Under the pieces are notes generated by a model. The model had not been told where the DNA came from. It saw nothing but the letters and a program-made list of their open reading frames with translations, and did no database searches. This document shows positions 50,969-59,680 of a DNA stretch of 64,000 nucleotides, in pieces; position 1 is the first letter of the stretch; each line of letters opens with the position of its first letter. A program made the translations under genes and the position numbers. This DNA comes from Frigoribacterium sp. PhB24 (GTDB lineage Bacteria > Actinomycetota > Actinomycetes > Actinomycetales > Microbacteriaceae). Location of the stretch: contig NZ_RKIC01000009.1 of assembly GCF_003755185.1 (NCBI RefSeq), positions 62,001 through 126,000 on the forward strand. The letters run 5' to 3'.

Positions 50969-52597
50969 ATGGCAAAGACGCACAAGGGCCGGCAGACCCC
51001 CACCCCCGGCGGAACGACGATGACGAACGGCGTCCGCGCCCGGCGTCGCATCGACCGCTCCCACTGGCTCTACATCGCGGTGATCGTCGCCGTCGCGGCC
51101 GGCATCGTCGTCGGCCTCACGGCGCCCGAGGTCGCGGTGCAGCTGAAACCGATCGGCACCGCCTTCGTGTCGCTCATCTCGATGATGATCGCGCCGGTCA
51201 TCTTCTGCACGATCGTGCTCGGTGTCGGATCGATCGCGAAGGCCGCGACCGTCGGCAAGGTCGGCGGGCTCGCGCTCGGCTACTTCATCGCGATGTCGAC
51301 CTTCGCCCTGGCGATCGGCCTGGTCGTCGGCAACCTGATCCACCCCGGCGAGGGCCTCATGGTGGGCTCGACCGGCTACGAGGCACCCGCCGCCGAGGAG
51401 GCCGGTGGCACGGCGGCGTTCCTCCTCGGGATCATCCCCGAGACGCTCGTGTCGTCGCTGACCAGCGGCTCGATCCTGCAGACCCTGTTCGTCGCCCTGC
51501 TCGTCGGCTTCGCCCTGCAGCGCATGGGCGACCGCGGCAAGACGATCCTCGAGGGGGTCCGCAACCTGCAGCTGCTCGTGTTCCGCATCCTCGCGATGAT
51601 CATGTGGGTCGCCCCGATCGGCGCGTTCGGCGCCATCGCCGCGGTCGTCGGCGAGACCGGCGTCGCCGCCATCGTCGCGCTCGGCACCCTGATGGTCGCC
51701 TTCTACATCACCTGCATCCTGTTCGTCGCCGTGGTGCTCGGCACCATCCTCAAGCTCGTGACGGGCGTCAACATCTTCCGGGTGATGAGGTACCTCGGTC
51801 GGGAGTACCTGCTGATCGTCTCGACCTCGTCGAGCGAGGTCGCGCTGCCCCGCCTGATCGCGAAGATGGAGCACCTCGGCGTCTCGAAGCCCGTCGTCGG
51901 CATCACGGTGCCCACCGGCTACTCGTTCAACCTCGACGGCACGGCCATCTACCTGACCATGGCGTCGCTCTTCATCGCCAACGCCATGGGCACGCCGCTC
52001 AGCGTCGGCGAGCAGGTGTCGTTGCTGCTGTTCATGATGATCGCGTCCAAGGGCGCCGCAGGCGTCACCGGTGCCGGCATCGCGACCCTGGCCGGTGGCC
52101 TGCAGGCCCATCGCCCCGACCTCGTGGACGGCGTCGGCGTCATCGTCGGCATCGACCGCTTCATGTCCGAGGCCCGCGCCCTGACGAACTTCACCGGCAA
52201 CGCCGTCGCCACGATCCTCGTCGGCACCTGGACCAAGCAGATCGACAAGGACCGCGTCGAGACCGTGCTCTCGGGTCGCGCGCCGTTCGACGAGGCGACC
52301 ATGAACGCGGACGGTCACGGCGCCTCCTCGGGCTCCGGCACGGCCGGCCCGCTGGCCGCCGCCTCGCACGAGGACGAGGCCGCCCTGACGACCGACGACG
52401 CCGGCCGACCCAGCGGCACCCGCCTGCTCGACGGCCGCACGGGCGGGTTGGGTTCGCTCGAGGGCACCTCGCCGGACCGCATCTCGACGGGCTCGCTGCA
52501 CGCCATGGTCGGCACCGACGGTCGTCGCGCCGACGAGCACCTGGCCGACGCGTCCGCCGGCGACGCACGCCCCGAGGACGAGCCCCGCGTGAGGTAG
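50969..52597 (+). CDS. dctA: DctA-type C4-dicarboxylate/proton (or sodium) symporter
   Basis: 542 residues from the ATG at 50969, GAGGA 8 nt upstream; an in-frame start exists at 50861 but lacks such a site. Glutamate-carrier-fold motifs: STSSSEVALPRLIAKME (hairpin 1), PTGYSFNLDGTAIYLTMA (the binding/cation site), and ASKGAAGVTGAGIATLA (hairpin 2). Eight helices plus hairpins occupy residues about 25-435. A hydrophilic tail of about 100 residues (Gly/Ser/Asp/Thr) is longer than in typical DctA. Control by the divergent CitB/DcuS pair is likely. Confidence 0.93.
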   Translation: MAKTHKGRQTPTPGGTTMTNGVRARRRIDRSHWLYIAVIVAVAAGIVVGLTAPEVAVQLKPIGTAFVSLISMMIAPVIFCTIVLGVGSIAKAATVGKVGGLALGYFIAMSTFALAIGLVVGNLIHPGEGLMVGSTGYEAPAAEEAGGTAAFLLGIIPETLVSSLTSGSILQTLFVALLVGFALQRMGDRGKTILEGVRNLQLLVFRILAMIMWVAPIGAFGAIAAVVGETGVAAIVALGTLMVAFYITCILFVAVVLGTILKLVTGVNIFRVMRYLGREYLLIVSTSSSEVALPRLIAKMEHLGVSKPVVGITVPTGYSFNLDGTAIYLTMASLFIANAMGTPLSVGEQVSLLLFMMIASKGAAGVTGAGIATLAGGLQAHRPDLVDGVGVIVGIDRFMSEARALTNFTGNAVATILVGTWTKQIDKDRVETVLSGRAPFDEATMNADGHGASSGSGTAGPLAAASHEDEAALTTDDAGRPSGTRLLDGRTGGLGSLEGTSPDRISTGSLHAMVGTDGRRADEHLADASAGDARPEDEPRVR

Positions 52598-52626
52598 GTC
52601 TTCCCCAGGCCCCGGGAAGTCGCCGA

Positions 52627-52650
52627 GACACCCCTGCGCGCGGGGGTGTC
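52627..52650 (+). terminator. Hairpin after dctA
   Basis: 8-bp perfect arms GACACCCC (52627-52634) and GGGGTGTC (52643-52650) with an 8-nt GC loop, 30 bp beyond the dctA stop. No T-tract. Confidence 0.65.
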
Positions 52651-52788
52651 CCGGAGACTCCCGGGGTCTTGCCGTGTCCGGGCGGTGCAGCGTGCAACAT
52701 CGGCGTCGACGGCGTACCGTCGCATCAGATGTGCGGTCACGCCCCGCGGTCAGAGCCGACCGACCGGGCCCCGCAGGACGGAGCCATC

Positions 52789-53790
52789 ATGCTCGCCGGA
52801 CGCCTCGACGTCAGCACCCGCCGCTTCTCGGTCACCGAGGTGCCCACCCCCGACGCCGGCCCGGGTGAGGTCCGCATCGCCGTCGCCGCGGCCGGGGTGT
52901 GCCTGAGCGACGTGCACCTCATCCAGGGCTCGCTCACGCCGCTGCACCTGCCGGGAGACTCCGTCACCCTCGGCCACGAGGTCGCGGGCACGATCGATCA
53001 GGTCGGCGAGGGCGTCACACGCCTCGCCGTCGGCGACCGCGTGCTGCTGCAGGCCGGCGAGGAGCGCGACGGCCAGGTCCTCACCCGGGGCGTCGACTAC
53101 GACGGCGGTTGGGCCGAGCACGCCGTGGCCCGGGCCGACACGGTCGTGCCGATCCCCGACTCGCTGCCGTTCGAGCAGGCCTGCTTCATCCCCGACGCGG
53201 TGTCGACACCGTGGGCGGCGCTCACCACGACGGCCGACGTCCGACCCGGCACGGCGGTCGGCGTCTGGGGGGTCGGCGGTCTGGGCGCGCACGCCGTGCA
53301 GCTGCTCGCGCTGCTCGGAGCCGCGCCGATCGTCGCGGTCGACCCGTTGCCCCGGGCTCGCGAGCGGGCGCTCGAGTTCGGTGCCGATCTGGCCCTCGAC
53401 CCCGCCGATCCGGACTTCGCCACGGCGTTCGGTCGGGCCACCGGCGGGCGCGGACTCGCTCGGGCGTTCGACTTCGCCGGCGTGCCCGCCGTACGCGAGC
53501 AGGCGATCGCCTGCCTCGGGTACCGCGGCCGTCTCACGCTCGTCGGCCTGTCGGACAAGCCGATCACGATCACCGACGGGACGAGGTTCAGCTACCTGCA
53601 GCAGCAGGTCCTCGGCCACTACGGCTCCGAGCCCGCCGACGTCACCACGCTCGTCGACCTGACGGCGCGGGGCAGGCTCGAGTTCTCGAAGTCGGTCAGC
53701 GCGACCGTTCCGCTGGCCGAGGCCGAGCGGGCGGTCGGGATGCTCGAACGCAAGGAAGGCGACCCGATCCGGATCGTGCTCGTCCCGTGA
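52789..53790 (+). CDS. Zinc-type medium-chain alcohol dehydrogenase lacking the structural zinc loop
   Basis: 333 residues, GGAG before the ATG. Catalytic zinc ligands: Cys in AGVCLSDVHL (about 38) and His in LGHEVAG (about 64). Rossmann motif VWGVGGLGAHAVQLL (about 163-177). The four-cysteine structural zinc lobe is replaced by QAGEERDGQVLTRGVDYDGG, so only one zinc is expected. NAD(P)-dependent oxidation of an alcohol; its substrate is unknown. The overlapping downstream monooxygenase gene suggests an alcohol-ketone-ester sequence. Confidence 0.87.
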   Translation: MLAGRLDVSTRRFSVTEVPTPDAGPGEVRIAVAAAGVCLSDVHLIQGSLTPLHLPGDSVTLGHEVAGTIDQVGEGVTRLAVGDRVLLQAGEERDGQVLTRGVDYDGGWAEHAVARADTVVPIPDSLPFEQACFIPDAVSTPWAALTTTADVRPGTAVGVWGVGGLGAHAVQLLALLGAAPIVAVDPLPRARERALEFGADLALDPADPDFATAFGRATGGRGLARAFDFAGVPAVREQAIACLGYRGRLTLVGLSDKPITITDGTRFSYLQQQVLGHYGSEPADVTTLVDLTARGRLEFSKSVSATVPLAEAERAVGMLERKEGDPIRIVLVP

Positions 53791-55385
53791 GCGACACGAC
53801 CCGCCCCTCCTCGGCTCCCGGCGACGGCGATGCCCACGCCACCCGTCGTGACGTCGAGCACGTCGACCTGCTCGTCGTCGGTGCCGGCCTCTCGGGCGTC
53901 GGCGTGGCCGCGCAGCTTCACCGGGACTTCCCGGGCCGCAGCCTCGCGGTCGTCGAGTCACGCGACGCGATCGGTGGCACCTGGGACCTCTTCCGGTACC
54001 CGGGCGTCCGCTCGGACAGCGACATGTTCACCCTCGGTTACGGGTTCCGGCCCTGGCGGGACCGCCGGGCGATCGCCCCGGGGGCGGCGATCCGCGACTA
54101 CGTGCGCGAGACGGCCGCCGAGACGGGCATCGCCTCGCTGATCCGGTTCGGGCACCGCGTGGTCGCCGCCGACTGGTCGTCGGCCGACGCCCGGTGGACC
54201 GTGACGATCGAGGTCGCGACCGCGGCCGGGCCGGGCGGGTCGGCCGGTGCCGCCGACGCGTCGAGCGAAGGAGGCGCGGGTGCCGCCCCGGCGTCCCGTC
54301 GCGTCACGATCACGTGCTCGTTCTTGTTCGTCTGTTCGGGGTACTACCGATACGACGAGGGGTGGTCGCCCGCGTTCCCGGGGCAGGAGTCGTTCGCCGG
54401 CCGCGTGGTGCACCCCCAGCACTGGCCGGAAGACCTCGACGTGACCGGTAAGCGGGTCGTGGTGATCGGGTCGGGCGCGACGGCGGTGACGCTCGTGCCC
54501 GCCCTCGCCGAGACCGCCGAGCAGGTCACGATGCTGCAGCGGTCGCCGACCTACGTGCTGTCGCTGCCCTCGCGCCGGAAGGAGCCTTGGGCCTGGCGGC
54601 GTCTGCTGCCCCGGAGCGTCGACGACCGGCTCATCCGGTGGCGGAGCATCGCCATGGCCCTGCTCAGCTTCCAGACGAGTCGGCGCTCGCCCGAGAAGAT
54701 GAAGGCGTTCCTCCGCGCTCAGGTCGCGCGCCGCCTGCCCGACGACTTCGACGTCGACCGACATTTCCAGCCGAGTTACGACCCGTGGGACCAGCGCCTC
54801 TGCATCACTCCGGACGGTGCCCTGTTCCGGGCGCTGCGCTCGGGTTCGGCGTCTGTCGTGACCGACGACATCGACTCGTTCACGCCGGCCGGCGTCCGGG
54901 TCGCCGGTCGCGACGGCCAGCGGACGGAGGAGCTGGCGGCCGACGTCGTCGTGACGGCCACCGGGCTCAACCTGCTGCTGTTCGGCGGAATCCGGTTGTC
55001 GGTCGACGGGGTCGAGGTCGACCCGGCGACACGACTGACCTACAAGGGTTTCATGCTCTCGGGCGTGCCCAACCTGGCGTTCGCGATCGGGTACACGAAC
55101 GCGTCGTGGACGCTGAAGATCGACCTCGTCGTGCACTACGTCACGCGGCTGCTGCGTCACGCCGATCGCCACGGGTACCGGTCGGTCGTCCCGGTCGCGC
55201 CGACGCGACCGGGGCCGACGAGCCCGCTGATCGACCTGACCAGCGGGTACGTGTCGCGCGGGGTGCACCTGATGCCGAGGCAGGGGGCACGGTCGCCCTG
55301 GCGGATGCACCAGAACTACCCGCGGGACGTCTGGCTGATGCGGCACAGCACCCTGACCCGGGACGGCATGCGGTTCGAGCGCTGA
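53787..55385 (+). CDS. Flavin-dependent monooxygenase, Baeyer-Villiger type
   Basis: 532 residues from a GTG overlapping the dehydrogenase stop. FAD motif LLVVGAGLSGVGVAAQL (about 29-45), GGTWDLFRYPGVRSDSD, the Baeyer-Villiger fingerprint FAGRVVHPQHWPE, and the NADPH motif VVVIGSGATAVTLVPAL; then SYDPWDQRLCI and VVTATGLNLLLFGG. It closely follows the EthA-like group of class B monooxygenases. Ketone to ester or sulfoxidation chemistry is expected. A surface Ala/Gly insert (SSEGGAGAAP) at about 160-175 is partly encoded by an interspersed-word copy (54271-54281). Confidence 0.9.
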   Translation: MSDTTRPSSAPGDGDAHATRRDVEHVDLLVVGAGLSGVGVAAQLHRDFPGRSLAVVESRDAIGGTWDLFRYPGVRSDSDMFTLGYGFRPWRDRRAIAPGAAIRDYVRETAAETGIASLIRFGHRVVAADWSSADARWTVTIEVATAAGPGGSAGAADASSEGGAGAAPASRRVTITCSFLFVCSGYYRYDEGWSPAFPGQESFAGRVVHPQHWPEDLDVTGKRVVVIGSGATAVTLVPALAETAEQVTMLQRSPTYVLSLPSRRKEPWAWRRLLPRSVDDRLIRWRSIAMALLSFQTSRRSPEKMKAFLRAQVARRLPDDFDVDRHFQPSYDPWDQRLCITPDGALFRALRSGSASVVTDDIDSFTPAGVRVAGRDGQRTEELAADVVVTATGLNLLLFGGIRLSVDGVEVDPATRLTYKGFMLSGVPNLAFAIGYTNASWTLKIDLVVHYVTRLLRHADRHGYRSVVPVAPTRPGPTSPLIDLTSGYVSRGVHLMPRQGARSPWRMHQNYPRDVWLMRHSTLTRDGMRFER

Positions 55386-55390
55386 ACGGC

Positions 55391-57514
55391 TCAGCCGACC
55401 ATCGCCAGGGCGAACGGCAGGACCGTCGGGGCGCCGGCGCGGCGCAGTTCGCGACCGGCGACGGTGAGGGTCCACCGGCTGTCGACCAGGTCGTCGACGA
55501 GCAGCACCGGCCCGGACACGTCGGCGAGGGCCGCGGCGAGCTCGGGGCCGACCTCGAACGACTGCCACACGTCGGCCAACCGGTAGACGCTGTTGCCCCC
55601 CTGGCCGCGGCCGGTCGACGGGCGGGCGCTGCCGAGCGTACCCAGCAGCGGCAGACGCCCGACGGTGCTGATGGCCTCGGCGAGCGACCCGACGAGCTGG
55701 GGGCGTGACGTCGACGGCATCGCCACCACGCCCACGGGACGTTCGGCCCACGGCCACTCTTTCAGGACGCGCACCACCCCGTCGAGCAGATGCGTCGACA
55801 GGGGAGCGTCGGGTGCGTTCGCCGCGAAGACCTCGCGCAGGGTGTTGCCCCACCCGAGGTCGGTCAGTCGGGCGAGCGCCCGACCCGGCTCGACCCGTTC
55901 GCCCTCGGGGATCTTGCCCTTGACGGCGACCCCGGCCCGGTCGGCGCCCGTGGGCCACTGGGCGCGGGGGTCGATCTCGACGCCGACCCGGTCGAGCGTG
56001 CTGGCTGCCGAGGTGGCCGCCTCGCCGGCGATGTCGGTCGGGTACCAAGCCCCTGCGCAGACGTCGCACCGCCCGCAGGGTTCGGCGGCCGGGTCGTCGA
56101 GGTCGAGCTGCAGCATCTGCATGCGGCAGGTCTCGCCGCGTTCGAAGGTGAGCATGGATTCTTGTTCGGCGACCCGGGCGGTGGCGATGCGCTCGTAGCG
56201 TTCGGCGTCGTAGACCCAGGGCTGCCCGGTGCTGACCCAGCCGCCCTGCACGCGGCGGACGGCGCCGTCGACGTCGAGCACCTTCAGCATGAGCTCGAGC
56301 GGGGTGCGCTTGACGTCGACCCGGGCCTCGAGTGCGGGGGTCGAGAGGGGCGTCTCGCCCAGCTCGGCGAGCACGGCCGAGGCCCGCGCCTCGGACGGCA
56401 TCGACGCCGTGGCGAAGTACTGCCAGATCTCGGCGTCCTCGGTGCCGGGCAGGAGCAGCACGTCGGCGTTGTCGGTGGCCCGGCCGGCGCGGCCGATCTG
56501 CTGGTAGTACGCCACGGGTGACGACGGGGCGCCGAGGTGGATCACGAAGCCGAGGTCGGGTTTGTCGAAACCCATGCCGAGGGCGCTCGTGGCGACGAGG
56601 GCCTTGAGGTCGTTGTCTTTCAGGCGCTGCTCGAGCTGTTCGCGTTCTTCGGGGTCGGTGCGGCCCGAGTACGACCGGACGTCGTGCCCGGCCTCGCGCA
56701 GCAGTCGGGCGGTGTCGTCGGCCGCCGAGATCGTGAGCGTGTAGATGATGCCGCTGCCGGGCAGGTCGGTCAGATGGCTGAGCAGCCAGCCGAGACGATC
56801 GCGCGAGGTCGGCAGCTGCAGCACGCCGAGGCGGAGGGAGGCGCGCGCGAGCGACCCGCGGATCGTCAGCACCTCGTCGCCCGGCCCCACGGCCAGTTGC
56901 TCGGCGACGTCGGCCACGACGCGGGCGTTGGCCGTGGCGGTGGTGGCGAGGACGGGCACGCCCGAGGGCAGGGTGCGGATGAGGTCGGCCAGGCGTCGGT
57001 AGTCGGGTCGGAAGTCGTGGCCCCAGTCGGAGATGCAGTGCGCCTCGTCGACGACGAGCATGCCGAGGCGGGCGATGAGGACGGGCAGCTGCTCGTCGCG
57101 GAACCGAGGGTTGTTGAGTCGCTCGGGCGAGACGAGCAGCACGTCGATCTCGTCGTCGACGAGCTGCTGCTGGACGTCGGACCACTCGTGGGCGTTCGCC
57201 GAGTTGACCGCGACGGCGCGCACGCCGGCGCGAGCGGCGGCGGCGACCTGGTCGCGCATCAGGGCGAGCAGGGGTGACACGAGCAGGGTCGGGCCGGTGC
57301 CGCGTCGGCGCAGCAGCAGGGTGGCGATGAAGTACACCGCGGACTTGCCCCACCCGGTGCGCTGCACGACGAGGGCTCGTCGACGGTCGGCGACGAGCGC
57401 CCGGATGGCCTCGAGCTGCCCCTCGTGGAAGACGGCGTCGTCGCGGCCGGTCAGAGCACGCAGCAGCTCGAGGGCCTCGGCGTCGATGTCGGTCGCGGTG
57501 CTCGTCGGTGTCAT
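55391..57514 (-). CDS. RecQ-type DNA helicase fused to a phosphoribosyltransferase-like domain
   Basis: 707 residues from the ATG at 57514. RecQ core: VVQRTGWGKSAVYF (Walker A), VVDEAHCISDWGHDFRPDYRRL (DEAH box and aromatic-rich loop), ATTATA, ALVATSALGMGFDKPDL, YYQQIGRAGR, and a zinc-binding CRM...CGRCDVC region. After about residue 490 there is no HRDC domain; instead the C-terminus has GPVLLVDDLVDSRWTLTVAG (about 665-685), the PRPP-binding loop of type I phosphoribosyltransferases, as in ComF. The combination occurs in actinobacteria. The role of the C-terminal domain is unclear. Confidence 0.88.
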   Translation of the reverse strand: MTPTSTATDIDAEALELLRALTGRDDAVFHEGQLEAIRALVADRRRALVVQRTGWGKSAVYFIATLLLRRRGTGPTLLVSPLLALMRDQVAAAARAGVRAVAVNSANAHEWSDVQQQLVDDEIDVLLVSPERLNNPRFRDEQLPVLIARLGMLVVDEAHCISDWGHDFRPDYRRLADLIRTLPSGVPVLATTATANARVVADVAEQLAVGPGDEVLTIRGSLARASLRLGVLQLPTSRDRLGWLLSHLTDLPGSGIIYTLTISAADDTARLLREAGHDVRSYSGRTDPEEREQLEQRLKDNDLKALVATSALGMGFDKPDLGFVIHLGAPSSPVAYYQQIGRAGRATDNADVLLLPGTEDAEIWQYFATASMPSEARASAVLAELGETPLSTPALEARVDVKRTPLELMLKVLDVDGAVRRVQGGWVSTGQPWVYDAERYERIATARVAEQESMLTFERGETCRMQMLQLDLDDPAAEPCGRCDVCAGAWYPTDIAGEAATSAASTLDRVGVEIDPRAQWPTGADRAGVAVKGKIPEGERVEPGRALARLTDLGWGNTLREVFAANAPDAPLSTHLLDGVVRVLKEWPWAERPVGVVAMPSTSRPQLVGSLAEAISTVGRLPLLGTLGSARPSTGRGQGGNSVYRLADVWQSFEVGPELAAALADVSGPVLLVDDLVDSRWTLTVAGRELRRAGAPTVLPFALAMVG

Positions 57515-57558
57515 GGGCCCATGGTCGCAGAGGCCACCGTCACCCGGCTGACGGACGG

Positions 57559-57594
57559 AGGGCGCGACCACCCGTCGCCGGGTGGTCGCGCCCT
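57559..57594 (-). terminator. Strong hairpin downstream of the DoxX gene
   Basis: Perfect 16-bp arms (57559-57574 and 57579-57594) with a 4-nt TCGC loop, 22 bp past the DoxX stop on the minus strand and upstream of the RecQ-type gene. The most stable hairpin noticed in the window. Confidence 0.8.
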
Positions 57595-57616
57595 GGGGAC
57601 GAGACGAGGAGGCGGG

Positions 57617-58138
57617 TCAGTCCGCCGGGGAGTCCGAGCCCGGTTCGGCCGGTGGCGTCGCGCGCTTGCCCAGTTCGACCGCGACGAACGACGCGACGAC
57701 ACCCGCCACCAGTGCGAAGACCGTTCCGCCGGCCCCCCACGACTTCTTGCCGAAGAGCTGGTCGACCGAGGGGCCACCGGGACCGGAGGCCACGGCCGCG
57801 GCCGCCGCGATCAGGACGGCGTTGTACTCGTAGCCGCCCTCGGTGTTCCACGGGCCCTTGGCGAGGTGGACCTTGCGCACGGCGGTGACCATCGTGCCGA
57901 CGAGGCCGGCGGCGGCGAGCGGGGTCGCCGCGCCGAGGGCCAGGGCGGCGCCGCCGGCGGTCTCGGTGACGGCGACCAGGCGGGCGTTCCGGGCTGCGGG
58001 GTGCATGCCGGTGCCGGCCATCATCTGCTCGGTGCCGGCGAGGCCCGGCCCGTCGAAGGCGCCGGTCAGCTTCTGGAGTCCGTGGCCGACGAAGAAACCG
58101 CCGACGGTCATGCGGAGGAGGGTGGATGCGAGGCTCAT
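57617..58138 (-). CDS. DoxX-family membrane protein
   Basis: 173 residues. Four membrane helices: about 5-25, 50-75, 75-95 and 130-150. DoxX marks include VGGFFVGHGLQKLTGAFDG at the start and VHLAKGPWNTEGGYEYN in the loop before the third helix. Members associate with thiosulfate oxidation, oxidative-stress complexes or unknown functions. Single gene, ended by a strong hairpin. The C-terminal Pro/Glu/Ser tail is short. Confidence 0.85.
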   Translation of the reverse strand: MSLASTLLRMTVGGFFVGHGLQKLTGAFDGPGLAGTEQMMAGTGMHPAARNARLVAVTETAGGAALALGAATPLAAAGLVGTMVTAVRKVHLAKGPWNTEGGYEYNAVLIAAAAAVASGPGGPSVDQLFGKKSWGAGGTVFALVAGVVASFVAVELGKRATPPAEPGSDSPAD

Positions 58139-58217
58139 GCACCGTTCCTACCCGCTGCAGGTCCTCGCCGGCCGGTGGGGGAGCGTCCGGCCCGCCGGCT
58201 CGTGTCAGTATCGAGGG

Positions 58218-59249
58218 ATGCGCGCCGTTCAGTACGACCAGTTCGGGTCGGTTCCGTCCATCGTCGACCTCCCCGCACCCGTGCCTCCTGCTCACGGCGT
58301 CGTGGTCCGCGTCGCGGCCACGGGGGTGTGCCGGAGCGACTGGCACGCCTGGAAGGGCCACGACGACTCGGTGCGTCTTCCCCACGTGCCGGGCCACGAG
58401 TTCGCGGGCGTGGTGACGGCCGTCGGCGCGGACGTCGCCCGGGTCGTCGTGGGGAGCCGCGTGACGGCCCCCTTCGTCTTCGCGTGCGGCACGTGCGACC
58501 AGTGCCGTGCCGGTGCCACCCAGGTGTGCTCCCGCCAGCAGCAGCCGGGCTTCACCCTTGCCGGGTCGTACGCCGAGTCCCTGGTCGTCCCGCACGCCGA
58601 CGTGAACGTCATCGCCCTGCCCGACGAGGTCGGCTTCGTCGAGGCGGCGGCGCTCGGCTGCCGATTCGGCACGGCCTACCATGCGCTCCACGCCCGGGCC
58701 CGGGTCGAGGCGGGGGAGTGGGTCGCCGTCTTCGGCTGCGGTGGGGTGGGTCTCTCCGCGGTCGCCGTGGCGGTCGCCGCCGGTGCCCGTGTCGTGGCGT
58801 CGGACATCTCCCACGCTGCGCTCGAGCGGGCCGCCGCACTGGGCGCCGAGGCCGTTCCCATGGACGACCTCGCCGTCGACCGGGTGCGCGCCGTCACCGG
58901 CGGAGGGGCCGACGTGGCCCTCGACGCCTTCGGCAGCCGGGTCACGTCGGCGGCGTCCGTCGCGTCCCTTCGGCCGAGGGGCCGGCACGTCCAGGTGGGC
59001 CTGCTGCTCGACGACGAGGCCGCCCCGGTGATCCCGATGGGCCGCGTGATCGCCGACGAGCTCGAACTGCTGGGCAGCCACGGCATCTCGGTCGGCGAGT
59101 ACGCCGCGATGATCGACGACGTCGTCGCGGGCCGACTGCGACCACAGGAGTCCCTCGGCCGCACGATCGCCTTCGACGACCTGCCCGACGCCTTGGCCGC
59201 CATGGATCGACCGGCGGTCACGGCCGGTATGACGGTGGCCGTGTTCTGA
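58218..59249 (+). CDS. Zinc-dependent alcohol dehydrogenase (two-zinc type)
   Basis: 343 residues from the ATG at 58218 (CAGTAT 6 nt upstream). Catalytic zinc: Cys38-type in TGVCRSDWHAW and His-Glu in PGHEFAG. Structural zinc: CGTCDQCRAGATQVC, complete. NAD motif VFGCGGVGLSAVAVA (about 170-184). The Cys-Arg-Ser-Asp/Trp-His pattern is like alcohol dehydrogenases acting on medium-chain or aromatic alcohols. Monocistronic, followed by a cupin gene in the same direction. Confidence 0.9.
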   Translation: MRAVQYDQFGSVPSIVDLPAPVPPAHGVVVRVAATGVCRSDWHAWKGHDDSVRLPHVPGHEFAGVVTAVGADVARVVVGSRVTAPFVFACGTCDQCRAGATQVCSRQQQPGFTLAGSYAESLVVPHADVNVIALPDEVGFVEAAALGCRFGTAYHALHARARVEAGEWVAVFGCGGVGLSAVAVAVAAGARVVASDISHAALERAAALGAEAVPMDDLAVDRVRAVTGGGADVALDAFGSRVTSAASVASLRPRGRHVQVGLLLDDEAAPVIPMGRVIADELELLGSHGISVGEYAAMIDDVVAGRLRPQESLGRTIAFDDLPDALAAMDRPAVTAGMTVAVF

Positions 59250-59296
59250 CGGGCACCGGTGGCCCTCCCGGCCGGCCGTGCGGGGAGAATGGCTTC

Positions 59297-59680
59297 ATGA
59301 CTGCTCTCCAGGGAATCGACGTCGCGGCCGAACTCCGACAGGTGACCGACCATTGGACGCCTCGGGTCGTCGGGCAGGTCAACGACCAGTACGTGAAGGT
59401 CGCGAAGCTGCTCGGCGAACTCGTCTGGCACGCCCACGACGCCGAGGACGAGATGTTCCTCGTCGTGTCGGGCACCCTGCGCATCCAGTTGCCCGACGAC
59501 GTCGAGGTGGTTCTCACCCCCGGCCAGTTCCACGTCGTGCCCCGGGGCGTGCAGCACAACCCCGTCGCCGACGACGAGGTCGAGATCGTCCTGATCGAGA
59601 CGACGACGACGTCCCACACGGGTGACGTCGTCGTCGAGCGCACCGTGCCCGTCGACCGTCAGGTCGGCGACTTCCGCTGA
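59297..59680 (+). CDS. Cupin-domain protein
   Basis: 127 residues. Single small beta-barrel: metal-ligand motif VWHAHDAEDEMFLVVSGTLRIQL (His, His, Glu) and the second motif PGQFHVVPRGVQHNPVADDEVEIVLIE (His). Possible metal enzyme or binding protein for small molecules; no substrate can be inferred. GAGAAT lies 6 nt before the ATG, consistent with the leaderless pattern in this window. It meets the convergent quinone-reductase-like gene end to end. Confidence 0.85.
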   Translation: MTALQGIDVAAELRQVTDHWTPRVVGQVNDQYVKVAKLLGELVWHAHDAEDEMFLVVSGTLRIQLPDDVEVVLTPGQFHVVPRGVQHNPVADDEVEIVLIETTTTSHTGDVVVERTVPVDRQVGDFR

